A stretch of 64,000 bases of DNA from Sitta carolinensis (GCA_032173965.1 JAVUNC010000019.1:17786234-17850233); one strand, 5' to 3'; positions 35,821-48,253 are shown, counted from the first letter of the stretch. Notes: generated by a model not told the origin, from the letters alone. A program made the numbers and translations.

Positions 35821-36530
35821 GTGCCGCCAGCTCGGCCCTCAGGCGGCCATGGCGGGCGGGCCGGGCAGCGGAGCGCGCCGCTGGAACGGCGGGGGCGGCA
35901 GAGCCCGGGCGGCCGAGCGAACGCACCCGCAGCGCTGCGGCTGCGGCGGGAGTGTGGCGGCAGGCAGCGGGACGGGTTACACTGCAGCAAACCCCCCGGA
36001 GCAGTGGCTGAGGAGCGGCGGGGCTGGGCCCAGGCACGGCCCGAGAGGCTCCCTCAGGGACACAGCGCCTGGGCTCCCGGCCTTTCCCCTGAGGGCCCGG
36101 CACATGGTGAGGGGCCTGTGCAGGCAGGGCGGGTGCTGATGAGGGGCCAGTGCAGCGGCCACTCCTACGAGCAGAGCCCACTCGTGGTAGGGAAGAAGCA
36201 GGACAGAGCTCTGGCAGTGGCAGTGAATTCTCCCCTCAGTGAGCAACAGCTTGACCGTTCTCCTGCAATGCTGACAGTGAGAGAGCGAGAGGAGCCCAGC
36301 CCAGCCCCTCACCCCCGGCCAAAATCTCGGGTGTGTCTGCCCTTCCAAAGAGAAACCCCCCCAGGTAAGAGAGGATCAGCTGCACCCTTCCCATACCTTA
36401 GCCATTTCCTGTGTCTCTTTTAAGTACTGGCAATTATTGTCTTTTAGCAGCAGATGGGACAAAATTCCATGAGAGAAAGGAAGAAAAGGAAAAATCCTAA
36501 CCCCCAACAATTGTCTCTGCCAAATTTCCA

Positions 36531-38674
36531 CTCAGAATGAATTTTTTATCTTGATAATAATTTATAAACACTTTAAGCAAATGTATTGATTTAAGCAGTT
36601 GTGTCATGAGAACTGTGCACGTGCTGGAAATCAAGTATGTTCTTAAATCTTCTGCTATGATAAGGAGGGAAGTGCTTCATGTCAAAAATAAGTTTTAATA
36701 TTTTTTTTGATAAGTAAATATTCTGAATTTCCTTCATTTCATGTTGGAGGGTTCTGTTTCTCTGAGAATATAGATTGTGATGGAATTAAATCTCTGTGCA
36801 CAGTGAAAAAGTGCTACTAATAGTGAAAGAACTTAGGAGGATGATCTGGTGCACTCTGATTTGTAGCCACATGACTGCAGCTAAAGGGAACTGTGGCTGC
36901 AGTTGTGTCCTGCCTCTCAGGATATGATTTCAAGTGGTACTTGGAATGTGCTTAAATTTCTTTGTGTAAATGTTGAATATTGGGTGGATGACTTCAGAAA
37001 GATGATCTTTGCCTTGGAGGTTCAGCACCTACTTGAGCACCAGGCTGGTTTGAGGGCATAGACCTCAGAGATGGGATAGAACCCAGTTAAAAAGATTGAA
37101 GGTGGCTCTTATGTGGAAAATAGTGGCCCATAGGAACAGGAAGAAAGAAGACTTGGAAGAGTTCTTTTTAGGTAGGATGTGCCTGAGGGCAGATTTTAAA
37201 GGTGACCGTTTGAGTTAGTAGAGAGCTGGGCAGTTTGGGTGCTCAGCCTGCAGAATCTGCAGCTTCTCATCTCAGGGTTCATGGCAGAGAGCCACAGGAG
37301 CTGGTGCTTCTGGGGACGCCTTGGGTGAACCACTGGCATACCAGAGCTTTCTGGTTCCCTCCCTACAGCCATTACTGTAATAACTGGCTCGGAATTCCTT
37401 TATTTAGCCAAGCTGGAGGAACACAGCATCCAGGGAAGCAATCTGTCTGGTTTTCCTGGTCATCTCTGCGACTTCTGAAACCATTTGTGAATAAAGAAGT
37501 ACAATATTCCATGGTTTGCAAAGGCTTGAGCTAAGTAGGGTGCTTACAAAAGGGAAAGGAAATAATCTCTCCTTCCCCTTTCCTCATGGATTTTTGTTGT
37601 GCTGAAGGAAAGATACCTTGGTATTGTAAATGCCTGTGCCTGTTTAGGTGACTCTGATATTTCTGTTTCCATGTGGAAGGTGGTATCACAACCCATTTTG
37701 GCTCTTTGTATTCTGTAATTTTCAAAGCTTACCAAATTTTGCAAAAGTGAAAAAGGCAAACACAAGGCACAAAAGAAATTTTGTATCTTTCAGCACTGGC
37801 AGATTGTCCAAAACCTCAGAACTGTTTGAAATAATGTAAAAAGGCCCTGAAGAATAGAGCTGAAAAAGTGGGAAATTATAAGAATAAAATTTGCTTTAGC
37901 TGAGAAAAGGAAAAACATAGGGAAATAAAATTGAAACATACACACTTTAAGAAACTGGGATTTATTTCTAGTTTTTAGAAACAGCTTCAACATTTTATTC
38001 TAATATTTTTCTTTGGTCTCCCTTATGGGCACTTGAATCTTAGGAAGTCAAGAAGAAAGGGTCTGTCCCTGAGCTGCACAGCAGAGCTGTTTTGTAATAT
38101 TGATACCAGACAGTGCAAATGTAGTTTACTGGATCTGGTAATCTGCATCTGTCTGGTCCAGCTGCCCTGATGGTCTTTCAGACAAGATTGGATGTGTTTT
38201 TCAAAGCTCTTCTGTGGCATGGGTTTGGTGCAGGAATGGTGGGGTAAGCTCCTCTTGTTCAGGATATCAGATTGACCCCTCCTAACCTCAAAACCTTTTT
38301 AGCTCTACCAGCCACTGAAAAGTCTCCAGTTAATGCTGACTCTGAGTGGTACCATCTGGACTTGATTTGAATCAAAAGTCAGGATGGAAAATCCTTGGTA
38401 ACTCTCAGACCCAAAGGCCGAGGCTGGAAAAACAGGACCCACCAAGCTTGCAAGAGGGCAACTATTCCTGGTCTGTGAGCACTGATGTCTTTCCCTCACT
38501 GGTGAGAAGCCACCCACAGATTCAGAAGTGTTTTGTGTTGGGTTTTTTTTCCTGGGTAACCAGAAATACATGTGTGATTTATCCTTATGAGGCCAGCTGT
38601 CAGAAACAGAAATATATGTGTTTAGCAAACAACGCATTTTGAAATTAAGCTTAATGTATTTTTAAAAAGTCTGT
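36531..38674. other. Non-coding stretch, nothing recognised
   Basis: No gene or repeat recognised. Frames are short and overlapping on both strands. Confidence 0.55.
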
Positions 38675-38718
38675 GCTTTTTGGTTGGGTTTTTTTTTGGT
38701 TTTTTTGGGGGGGTTGTT
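38675..38718. repeat. G/T-rich low-complexity tract
   Basis: Long T runs interspersed with GG and a run of seven G on the plus strand, in a pattern common in bird genomes. Confidence 0.8.
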
Positions 38719-41700
38719 AAAATTAGCAATAAGATCATTTACTGGTTTTCTTTAACTATTGACTTTCTGGACACTTCTCTTTGAGGGTACAGGTAGCTGG
38801 AATTTGTAGTTTAGCTCTGTTACTTAAGATAGAATAAAAGGGTTTGGTTAGAACCTGAACAGCAATATTGCAGGACTGCATGAATTAATTATTCCAAAGA
38901 AGAGATTTCTCCTGAAGAGTTGGTTTCCTCAGTGGCTAAGAAAGAAATTGTTAAGAAATGTTTGCAGCAAGTCAGGTCCTGTGTGCTAATGTTGGCAGGT
39001 TTCCGTGCACTGTGTATAGATGGTCATGTGTAGAGATGGGTGAACCTCAACAGGTTTTGGAGGTTCAGTTCGAGTTATTATAAGCACCTGAGTGGTTGAA
39101 TGCTTATCTGAAGCACAGCAAAACCTCAAAGCCAGCTGGGAGGCTCCAGGCAGAGCCTCCTGTGTGCCCTCAGGCTGGTACCGATGTGTGGTGCTCTCCA
39201 GATGTCCTGGGAGCATTGGAATATCTTTGATAAGGCTCTGTGGAACACGGGAGGAGCAGGATGTCTTTGGTGGGGATGTTCATGATGTGATTGGTTGACA
39301 GACGCTGTTCAAGGAAGTCTCACAGCTATGGTGTGAGCTGGAACAGGTCCAGAGGGACAGAAAGGGATTTCTGTAATTATTTGTTACAGGAACTGTTGCA
39401 GGCAAGGGTAGTTATTAAGGAAAGGAAAGACCTTCCTGGACTTTCCCCTCCCACCCCAGCAATGGTCTGGATTTGGGCTTTGCTGGGCTATTTTGTCATA
39501 ATGTTGTGCTGCCATAGCACCAATGGCTCAGTTCAGTCTTCTCTGGCTTCAGCCATGTGTAGAAATGACCCAATTCATGTTGTGGTCAGTGTGGGTTGTA
39601 AAGGTGTTGGGCAATCAGGCATGGCTGCTCTCTGCAAAGCTGTCTCTGCTGAGCAGCTCATTGTGTTTCTCCCCCTTCATCATCATCAGATCATTTTGAA
39701 AGATACCTAATTCTCTGAGTGCTCTTTGTGATACCAACCTGACCCCACTGTGCCTTGTTGCAGCTTCCAAAGGAGAGCACACATTCCTGGTTTTTAGAAA
39801 TCAAGCTGGACTTGTATAGTCAAATTTGGGATGCCTCTAATGTTTTCCTTTGATGCTTGTTTGTGCTCGTTGTGACACATTTTCCAGTAGCAGTCAGAAG
39901 GTTTGTCTCAAAATGAGGTTCCCATAATGTACTGAGTGACATCCAGCCCCACTTCCCAAATGTGCAGTTAAAATGGATCAGAGAGAGAGAACAGGACCAT
40001 TAATCAGAGTCTTGGGATGGAATCAAAATGGCGAGGACAATCCATGTCTGACACAGGGATGCTGCTGCCAAGCTGGGAAATAAAGTTACGTTTCACAAGA
40101 CTGTCCTTCTTGTTGACATTCCAAGTATTATGGAAAAATATCAACACAGTAAGCATCAGTGCTTGCATCCCTTTGTCCAGCACACAAATAATCTTGGCTG
40201 ATCCCTAAGGAAAAGGCAGAAAAAGCCAAAGCCAAATATTTTTATCTAGTTTGCTTTTATCTCATATTAGAAAAAATCTTCAGCGTCTTTCGTGTGATGT
40301 AGGTTAAAATAACACCACCAAAGCCAGGAGGTTTTCTGTTAATGTGAGAGTTATTTCAGTATTATGTTATCTAAATATAATCAAAATGTGCCTGATTATT
40401 TTTATCTGGGCCCATTGTTTCTATGCACTGCTCTGCAGGAAAAATACTACCCAAGAATTTAAATAGTAGTTCTTTTCCAAGAGGAAGACTTCAAGAAATT
40501 TTCCCAGTCATTTCATTCACATTTATATCTAATTCTTCCCAGCCTTTTCTTAACCTGCTATAATTTTAGCTGTATCTGACATTCTAATGTAGTTCTGTGG
40601 TATCCAGCTGATCTCTGGTACAGCCAAGACTATTTCTGCTTCACTTCTAGTTGTGTTCGGGAGGTCAAGTGAGAGCCTATACCGAGCCATACCCACAAAA
40701 TCTGAAGTAACCCCATAGACTTGGTTGTTTTAGGCCAGGTGCACATTGAACAGAGCAGAAAGATTCTCCAGCTGCAGAATTTTAGTGTGGGGTTCCTGGC
40801 AATTCCCCTGTAATGTTGGTGGATGTGTTGGCAGGACTGGATTAATTGGAGCAGGTTTTCCTGTGCTTTAGGATGCTGGGAAGATAAAACATCTGAGGAC
40901 TGTTGCACATTCTTGGTTGCTTGGTGTACAGAGCCCTGTCAGACACTCAGAACAGAGACCCTGTCAGTGGCACAGGGGGTGAGTCAGCACCCTGGGCATC
41001 CGTGACCCAGCCATGGTTCAGCACCATGGGGCTGGCACACTTTGGGCTGCCATTGGCAGAAGCACCTCATTAAGCAGACCACCAGAGAATGATGACAGCA
41101 GAGGCAATATTTTCAATTCCCAGGAGGAAAACACAGCTTCTGTACCAAACCTCGTGGCACTCGTTTATGGAAAAATAATATCTTGACCAAGATTTTTCCA
41201 TAGTGCAAGTTTTCTGGGCAGTTTTCTTGTCTTCCAAGCCTAAAATGCCCTCTTGAGTGGCATCCCAGTGACTCTTTGCCCCTGGAATAAGAGCCATCTA
41301 GGAAGATTGTGCTTCCTGCTCTGGATTTGTGGTAGCAGCGTTGTGAATGAGGATCACAAATCCAAGAGCAGCTGTTGCTTAACGCCGCAGAACAAGACAA
41401 GGCGTTGGGTTTGGTCCAGGCCTGATGTAAGTGAGGCTTGCAGGGCTTTCAGTATTGTTGAATTTGGCCTATTCTTCTTACTCAGGAACGGATTGTGCTG
41501 CTTACTTGGCCGTCCTGGTCCTTCATCCTGAGCCAAAAGAGTCTAAGACTATTTCTGGAATCTGAAAATGAAATCCTGGCCCTTTTTGCCTCAATGGGCA
41601 TTTTCGTGTTGACTTCCACAGAGCGGGAATTTCACCCTGAGTATCCCAGATGTCAGGAATATTTTCTGGTTTTGTGATTCTCTGTGGAAGATGTTAGATG

Positions 41701-42266
41701 CTGTTTTCCTTAGCTCTGCTTGGGCATAAGGGACCTGCCTGGATTATTTTAGTTGGCAAATACATTTTTCCAGCGTCTGAGGCAGAAATAGCTCTGTGCA
41801 TGAGGTGCCAGGCTAAGTAGCTCCTGTTAAGTAGCCCCTCTGCAGTTCTGCAGTTAACACCAGCTGCTACTGCCAGACCCCTTCCATGGGCTGTGAAATG
41901 TCCAACTTTGTGGTGGCTGCTGCTATTCATCTGCCTGTTAAAAAAAAAAAAAAAAAATCTTGGAGATATAGCCTTTGTTTTGTGGGTAAAACAGGAATAG
42001 TGAAATCCTGGCACCAGCACAGGTCAGGGCAAAGCTTCAGTGGATTGAAGCAGGATAATAAGAATTTTATCTGAGAAGTTTAATGGGACTAAAAAGCCCA
42101 TGTCCCAGTCCTGATGTGGGCTAACACTTGACATTCCCTTTGCTTGTGTTGAACCAGGAAGCAGGAAGCTGCAAAGGGCTTCAGGGCTTTGAAATGTTTC
42201 CATGCTGAATTCGAGGAAGGAAGGAAGAAGGGATGCAGTCTTAGAAAGAAACTGGTTTTAAGTATT
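38719..42266. other. Non-coding stretch, one unusual frame
   Basis: No gene recognised. The plus frame 39291-39710 (139 codons) includes an internal ATG at 39462 just after an acceptor-like 'tttcccctcccaccccag', with a hydrophobic start (MVWIWALLGYFVIMLCC). No known family is recognised and the frame is probably chance. An 18-base A run lies at 41940-41957. Confidence 0.45.
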
Positions 42267-42350
42267 ATGCTGGGCTTTGGGAGAGCTGGATTCATTCCTG
42301 GTATGACTTAGGGCAATCACTTAGGTAAAGCTCTCTGGACATCTCAGAAG
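42267..42350 (+). repeat. MIR-like SINE remnant (tentative)
   Basis: The order 'ctggattcattcctgg', 'tatgacttagggcaatcact' and 'tctctggacatctcag' follows the MIR SINE middle and core (ggttcgaatcc ... tgtgaccttgggcaagtcact ... ctctgagcctcag). It is strongly decayed, so the call is tentative. Confidence 0.35.
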
Positions 42351-42506
42351 CAATTTCAAGCATGATTTCAGCTCTCATGCAAATCTGAAGGATTTAGAAA
42401 CCTAAACCTCCTGAATACCCGTGAAGAAGTCTTATCTCCTTCTTACAGCACTTAAATAACTTTTAAGTTATATTTTAATAACTTAATCTGCTTATTTTAT
42501 TTGCAG

Positions 42507-42582
42507 ACTTGCTTTCTTATCTCTTCATTCTACACCACTGAACAGGATAAAATCTTTGCATCTCTCATCTCACGCTTGCCAG
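42507..42582 (+). other. Candidate internal exon, 76 nt (weak)
   Basis: A strong acceptor ('ctgcttattttatttgcag') and a good donor (GCCAG/GTAGGC) enclose 76 bases. Two of three frames are open; one begins TCFLISSFYTTEQDK. No family is recognised. The splice-site pair is among the best in the window, which would also suit a lncRNA exon. The exon changes phase (76 is not a multiple of 3). Confidence 0.3.
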
Positions 42583-43875
42583 GTAGGCCCACACTAGAAA
42601 ATAAAGCTGGCCAAGAACTCCCAATTAAAAGCAAGTGGTGCATGAATAGCTCATGTCTGTGTAACTTCCCTACCCAAAATCCCAAACCAGGTCCATAATG
42701 CTTATTGAAATGGGGTCAGTGGCCGTGGGGTGTGTCCCGATTTATCAGCCTTTTGGAACTTCTGCTTGGACATCAGGGTGGTCTCTTGAGTCAAGAGTTC
42801 TGAGAGTCTCTGTGCTGCAGTTCTTGTGTCCTATTCTACCAATGTTCACCCAGAACCAAAGGGTAATTGTTATTGTTATTATTTCAGTTTCTTAATTTTT
42901 AGGTTACGGTGCTCGTTTCCACAAGGTTTTGTGTGTTCTGTTCACAGATGAATTAAAGGTTTCTTTTCCATTTGGTAGTGTTTTGTAGCTATTAATCTTA
43001 TTTCACTTTTTAAACATCAGCACCTGTCCCATGACTACTTCCTTGCTCCCTCCCCCATTTCTGACACAAGTAATTAATTTATTGAGGTATTACAGTATTT
43101 CATAGCTGAACTTACTTTTGAAAATTTGTTGGAGAGGACCTAAATAAATCAGTAGTTCACTCAGCAACACCATTTATGTGGGTAATAAAATAAATTTTAT
43201 AAATTTGTTGCAGACCTTGAAAGTGGTGCCAAAACCTTTTAAATCCACACACCACATCCACTTTTCTTCCACACACTTCTCTTGCCATGCTGGTCACATT
43301 TTTGGTGTCTGTGGCAGGGTGGCTCCAGCACTGAGGCAGATTTTAATTCTTCATAATCCAGTAAATATCCAAAGCCCTAGATCTGTTGCCCAGATGACAA
43401 CATCCTGTAAAATGGTATACCAAGTTCAGTTCTTTAAAACAATTTGTAGTCTTTAATTGAAGGACTGAAATGAATTAAGTATATATAAAAATCCCTTGAA
43501 GAAAACAACACAACAAACAAGCCATTTTCTTGTTTTTAACAGGAAGAGTGTAAAATTGTAGGTCTCATTCACATTCACACAAATACTGTACTCTTCTTTT
43601 GCTACAGATAACAGACACCCTCTCAATCCAGGCTCATTTATTCCACCTGAACAATTTTTTTTTCAGAAATAGTTGTTTCCTGTGAGGAGGGAAGATCCCT
43701 TTGCCAAGACAGTTGTGTACACTGCACAATACCAACATAGCGGTGCTGCTTAAAATTATGGCTTAAAAAGCTATAACCCTAAATAACCCAGCTGTAGTGT
43801 TATGGAAAGTGTATGTTCTGTGGAGGGCCCTTGTGGAAAAGAATTGATCAGGAAATACCTTTGCAATCAAAGTAA
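42583..43875. other. Non-coding AT-rich stretch
   Basis: No gene or repeat recognised before the CR1 that follows. Confidence 0.55.
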
Positions 43876-44350
43876 GAGTGCAAATTGAGGATCTGGATAG
43901 GGCACATTCAAGAAAGACAAGGAGCTTCTGGAGAGGATCCACCGTAGGGTCAAAAAGATGATGAGGGGTCTGGAGTTTCTCTTATCAGGAGAGACTGGGT
44001 CTGTTTAGTCTGGAGAAGACTGAGAGGATCACATGAATCCACGTTAACATCTCAGAGGTGCCAAGGAAGGTGCCAGACTATTTCAGCAGTGCCCAGTGAC
44101 AGGATCAGGAGCAATGGCCATGAACTGAAACACGAGAGGTTCCACCTTAACTCAAGGAAGAAATTCTTTACACTGAGGGTGGCAGAGCACTGGAACAGCT
44201 CCCCAGACAGGCTGTGGAGTCTCCCTCTCTGGAGACATCCCAAACCCACCTATTCATGTTCCTGTGTCACCTGCTCCAGGTGTCCCTGCTTTGGAAGGGG
44301 TGCTGGAATGGGTGAGCTCCACAGGGACCTTCAAACTTGAACTATTCTGT
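43876..44350 (+). mobile_element. CR1 LINE, 5'-truncated 3' end
   Basis: A plus-oriented CR1 tail. It starts around 'aggagcttctggagaggatc' and continues through 'aaaaagatgatgaggggtct', 'tgtttagtctggagaagact', 'gcccagtgacaggatcagga', 'aagaaattctttacactgag', 'ggctgtggagtctccctctc' and 'tccacagggaccttc'. This subtype, with the gagacatcccaaacccacct wording, differs from the copy at 1.3 kb. It has several small gaps compared with the usual sequence, and the terminal repeat is decayed. Short frames across it are remnants of the end of the reverse-transcriptase ORF or chance. Confidence 0.93.
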
Positions 44351-47300
44351 GGTCATGCAGATGACATGGAGTATTTCAGGGCAGTAATATCAGCTCTGTG
44401 TGGCTGCTCTTCCTTGCCAAGGTGAACCCTTTTCCTTTGCCCATCCAAACTCTCCCTGTGCCTCATTTTCAGCCTCTCCTGCAGTGGTTGAGGCTTTTCT
44501 GTACCTGTCAGGATCCTTCACAAAGCCCTGTCGGCCATGAGGAGGCTGAAGCTGTACCTTCCTCCTCCAGCCTTGGTGCCCACTTTGGAAATTCTTCCAT
44601 GCATGTCTCTGCAGAGTTTTGTGTGCTGTTGCAGAGCACTTGAAAAGCAGTTTCCATCAGTTTTGTGGATGGCAGGAGCAGGCCTATAAAATCTATGGCC
44701 AAATCTCAGGGACAGCCAGTAAAAGCCTTTAATAAGAGGCAACTTGAGCTGTAGCTATGGAGAGGACTGGGACAGCCTGCAGAGCTCCCCTGAAGCTGTT
44801 AGCATCTGAATGGCTCTAGTGTTATCTCTTTCCAGTGCTCCATGCCTGTACAGGCTTTTATGTCTTTCCACTGAACAGCCAGCTGATCATAACCAACAGG
44901 ATTTTATTTTAATTTCCCAATAGGGTTTTTGTTTTTCTTGAAAAAATGGCTGAGACCTGAAGGATTTTCCAGCTGGAATATAAGACCTGTCAGCTGGAAA
45001 TTCTGAGTAGATCTAAGTAGACACCTCTATAATACTTCAGATATATTATGTGGCTGGAAAAGAGTGTGAGGGTGCAAGGAAAATGGAGGAGGTAGGAGAA
45101 GATCCTAAGGAGTCTATTATGTCCATAGCTGATTTTCATTTTTCCTTTTCCTCCCTAAAAGTAAGTTTTGCTTTAAAACATGGTCAAAGGTAAGTAATTG
45201 ACAATAAATTGGAATGTTCAATGACCAATGTTCATGGAATTTATGCTGTACCATGCTGGGATGTGCTGATGCTGTGCTGAAACTGGTGCTGTCACTATGG
45301 CAGAGGGAGATTTTGGGAAAAACCTCTGGGACTTATTATTCCTTTGTCTCAGTGGACATCCCAAATATAAGGCATTGCCATAACTAAGAGCCTGCATCAG
45401 CTCAGTTCTTTCAGGTGGCTGAGAAGTGAAAAAGTTGAGTTCTGCTCTTCAAGTCCGAGAAAATAAATAACCCAAGAGTTTTGTCATAATAATCGCAGTG
45501 GAATCCAAACTGTGTAAAACTTGTCCAAATACTAATGTGGGTCCTGACCACTAAACTGCTTTGTTAAGTTGCCCAGACATATTTAAGTGAACCTGGAGCT
45601 TTCCTTCAGTGGTCGTGCAGGTAAACAATGCAAAAATTCAGCTTTACCAATTTTCTTTCTGTGTGATAAAGGGCTTGTTATTAGTTTCAGTATTTGCTTG
45701 AACCTGAAATGTGAAGAGAATCTGGGGATTCAAAAGCACAGAGGACTGAACCTGAAGGAAATATTTGTACAGTCTGCTGTGACCTGAAATCACTAAGCTT
45801 TGCACAGCTGTAGGAAGAAATCCATTTTGGAGTCTGTTTTATTCAGACATGACTATAAAACACAACCTCTCAAGTGCATGTCCCAAGAATAAAGAATTAG
45901 ACACTTAGGGAATGCGTTCACATATTATTTATACCTAAATTCACCACGCCAAAGAACTAAACTAAAAGTCTGGGCTGAGATTTTTTTTCAGTTTGTACTC
46001 AGGTAATAAGTTTATGATGTTTTATAAGTGGAGGGCACAGAGGCAATTTCCCTGCATGGTGCTGGAGGAAAGGGCTGTATCTTGCCCTGTGCCTGGTACC
46101 CTGGGTCTTTTGTTGCAGCTGGGGCCTCTGACTGAAACTTGTCCTCTTCCATACCCAGGACAAAGCTAAAAATAATTGTCTTGGATAATGGATTATGAAA
46201 TAATTATAAAACATTTTAAATTATAGCAAAATCAGCATGGGTCTAGAGATTAGCTGCAGTGCCAAGACCTAAACCAGCTGGAATAATCTAGAACAAAGCC
46301 CTACTTTAACTTGTTATTTCCATGATTTAAAAATACACCTTCTCACTGCTGAGTCTTTGGTGTTGGTGGTCGCATTGCATCCTGTTGTTAGCACCTGGAG
46401 CCATGCTGGGAAAATCCAGTTCTTGGCATGTAGAAGCTAATGCTTCACATCGACCTGTCGTTGCCAAATTACATGGAAAGCATTCTCTTGCCAGGTCACT
46501 AGAAATTAGATTAATTGTAGCACAGAAACCACAGGGAGGGAGAAAAAAAGCAGTGTTGTGCCTCTGAATATCACTGTACACCTTGGTTGTACAACAGCAG
46601 AGTCAGGCTAAAGCAGAGCCGCTAGGCAAGCTGCACAGAAGTGTTTCCAATGCATCCACAGCTCCTTGGTGGTGGGATTCAGTTTGGAAGTGATGAATGT
46701 GCTGGTTCCAGTAACCACGGGGGCAGGATGGTGAAAAGGGGTATGATTGACACATGTGGATTTAATCTAAAGTGTCTGACAGCACCATTTTGAATTTTGT
46801 TTCCTTCCTCTGAAACAATTTTTACTTAGAGCAGAGGCCAGAAAGGCTTCAGCCTCTTAGAGGAGGTCAAAAACATAACCAGGCCAAGGTCTTTGTGGAA
46901 GTGCAGAGCTGTGTTGTGCCAGGCCCTTGCTGGGGGCCCAGCTGTGGAAATGTCCTTGTACCTTTGTTTTCCATGGTGCCATGTTGCCCAGCTCTGCTGG
47001 ACACTGGCATTTTCCAGAAGATCTGACCTCCTCCATGTGGCCTTTCCAAATACCCTGAGTTTCAGCTGCCCAACAGAGCCAGGGCATTCAGCCTGGCTGC
47101 CTCAGCAAACCTTCACCACTGGGGCAGAGAAACAAGGGCATAGAAGAGTTAGCTTTTTTTCTCCTCCCTGCTTTATGGAAAATCTAAACTCTCCTTCTGG
47201 GCCACAGCCTCCAGGCAGTTCTTACCAGACGTAGTTCATGACACTGAACAGACAAATTTCTCTGTTGTAGAATATTTTCTCAAGCAGAGGAAAAGCCAAA

Positions 47301-48233
47301 CCTGTATATTTCACCAGCATTGACCATTTCGTGTGTGTTGATTGGGAAGATTTTCAGGTGTGTTCAGCTTCACTGCCCTGAGCTTTTGCACTGTTTTCCC
47401 AGGAGAAGTTAGATCTGTGTCTGTGGGCTCTTCTCCAAGACAGGCTGGAGAGGTGGCAGCCCTGTCCCTTCCTGAGTTTGCAGAGCTGGGAGGCAGAGGC
47501 TGTTCTCCACCCTGGCATTCACCTGCCTGGAGGCAGAGAAAAGTCTTGAGGACACAGGGCAGCTCCCGTGACATTGTTTGCTGACTCTGAAACATTGCAA
47601 GGCAGTATTTTGGGTTAGAAAATGCATGTGGCATGTGCACTTTATAGCATGCAGGAATTCCTAGCTATGCAAGGTCAGATTTAAGCATCTGACATAGAGG
47701 GAATAATGAGCAAGGAATGGCAAATAACCAGTAGCTTTTTTATAGACCTTAGCTCAGTCACATTGGGCATTGAAACAGGTGCTTCGTATATATTCCCCAA
47801 ATAAAACATTCCAAGGAGCAATGGCAGCTCACAGCAAACAAAATAAGGATATTGAGATTATTTAGGGAAAGAAGTGCTTGGAACATAAATGAATACTCAT
47901 AAATACTTGCATCCCTCCTGTGTGATGTCCAGCCATATTCCCATATGTTGTCCTTCCCCCATACCTTAGGATGTTAGTTTGTGTAAGAACTTGAACATTT
48001 AGCTAATCCAAGTCTTACCTCAGATGGAGAAATAGAAACTGTCTTTAATCAAACTTAGCAAAGAACCATTTTGGAATAGTCTTTGATTATTGTAGCCAGT
48101 GAGTGGCACTGTTCTGAGGGCACAAAGCAGCGAAGCTTTGGAAGAAAGCTCTAGTCCCAGGCCCACAAGAGCAGGCCAGCCACTACCTGTGTTGTACAGG
48201 AGGAAGCTAATGGAACAAAGTAGTTCAAATAGG
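44351..48233. other. Non-coding stretch, possible regulatory block
   Basis: No gene recognised. The part at 46420-46550 ('ttgccaaattacatggaaag', 'gaaattagattaattgtagc') resembles a conserved non-coding element. Frames up to 113 codons (46893-47234, plus) are overlapped by equal ones on the other strand and have no domain. Confidence 0.45.
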
Positions 48234-48253
48234 ATTAATTAATTAATTAATTT
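48234..48253. repeat. (ATTA)n short tandem repeat
   Basis: Four to five tandem ATTA/TTAA units, self-complementary. Confidence 0.9.

Larger units (their letters stand above)
35640..36110. promoter_or_regulatory. Strong CpG island, probable LTR core or host promoter
   Basis: Very GC-rich with dense CpG (for example 'cgcgcgcagttccgcccgcg' and 'gagcgcgccgctggaacggc'). It is the densest CpG in the window. It includes an ATG in excellent context (gccATGGCGG at 35849-35851). That frame runs to 36139 and codes only low-complexity Gly, Ala and Arg at first. A CpG island of this size can initiate transcription in birds, in either direction. Confidence 0.8.
35532..36530 (+). mobile_element. LTR-like segment of avian endogenous retrovirus type
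   Basis: The segment starting tgtcttggtttgaaagaca, then 'aaggcaggaacttccctt', 'ccaaattattataac' and 'attaagggggctttcaggca', matches in order the start of an LTR family I recall from passerine genomes (ERVL-like, name not assigned). It begins with TG as LTRs do. After about 120 bases the sequence turns very GC-rich, which I take as the LTR core. It returns to mixed composition after 36150. The 3' end is not certain: no matching CA end with a 5-bp target duplication was found (5' flank TATAT). No gag, pol or env remnant lies beside it, so a solo LTR is likely. It is also possible that only the first part is LTR and the CpG-rich part is host promoter. Confidence 0.5.

Noticed and set aside
35657..36139. 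160-codon plus frame with ATGGCGG start in good context
   Set aside because: The codons are Gly/Ala/Arg low complexity and three overlapping frames are open at once, so the frame alone is not evidence of a gene.
35471..36181. 236-codon minus-strand frame over the CpG island
   Set aside because: GC-rich DNA has few stops. The peptide is Ala/Pro/Arg low complexity, and its end runs through the LTR-like segment into AT-rich DNA.
41325..41370. 10-bp inverted repeat (tggatttgtg / cacaaatcca)
   Set aside because: Short stem with a ~24-nt loop, expected by chance in 64 kb.
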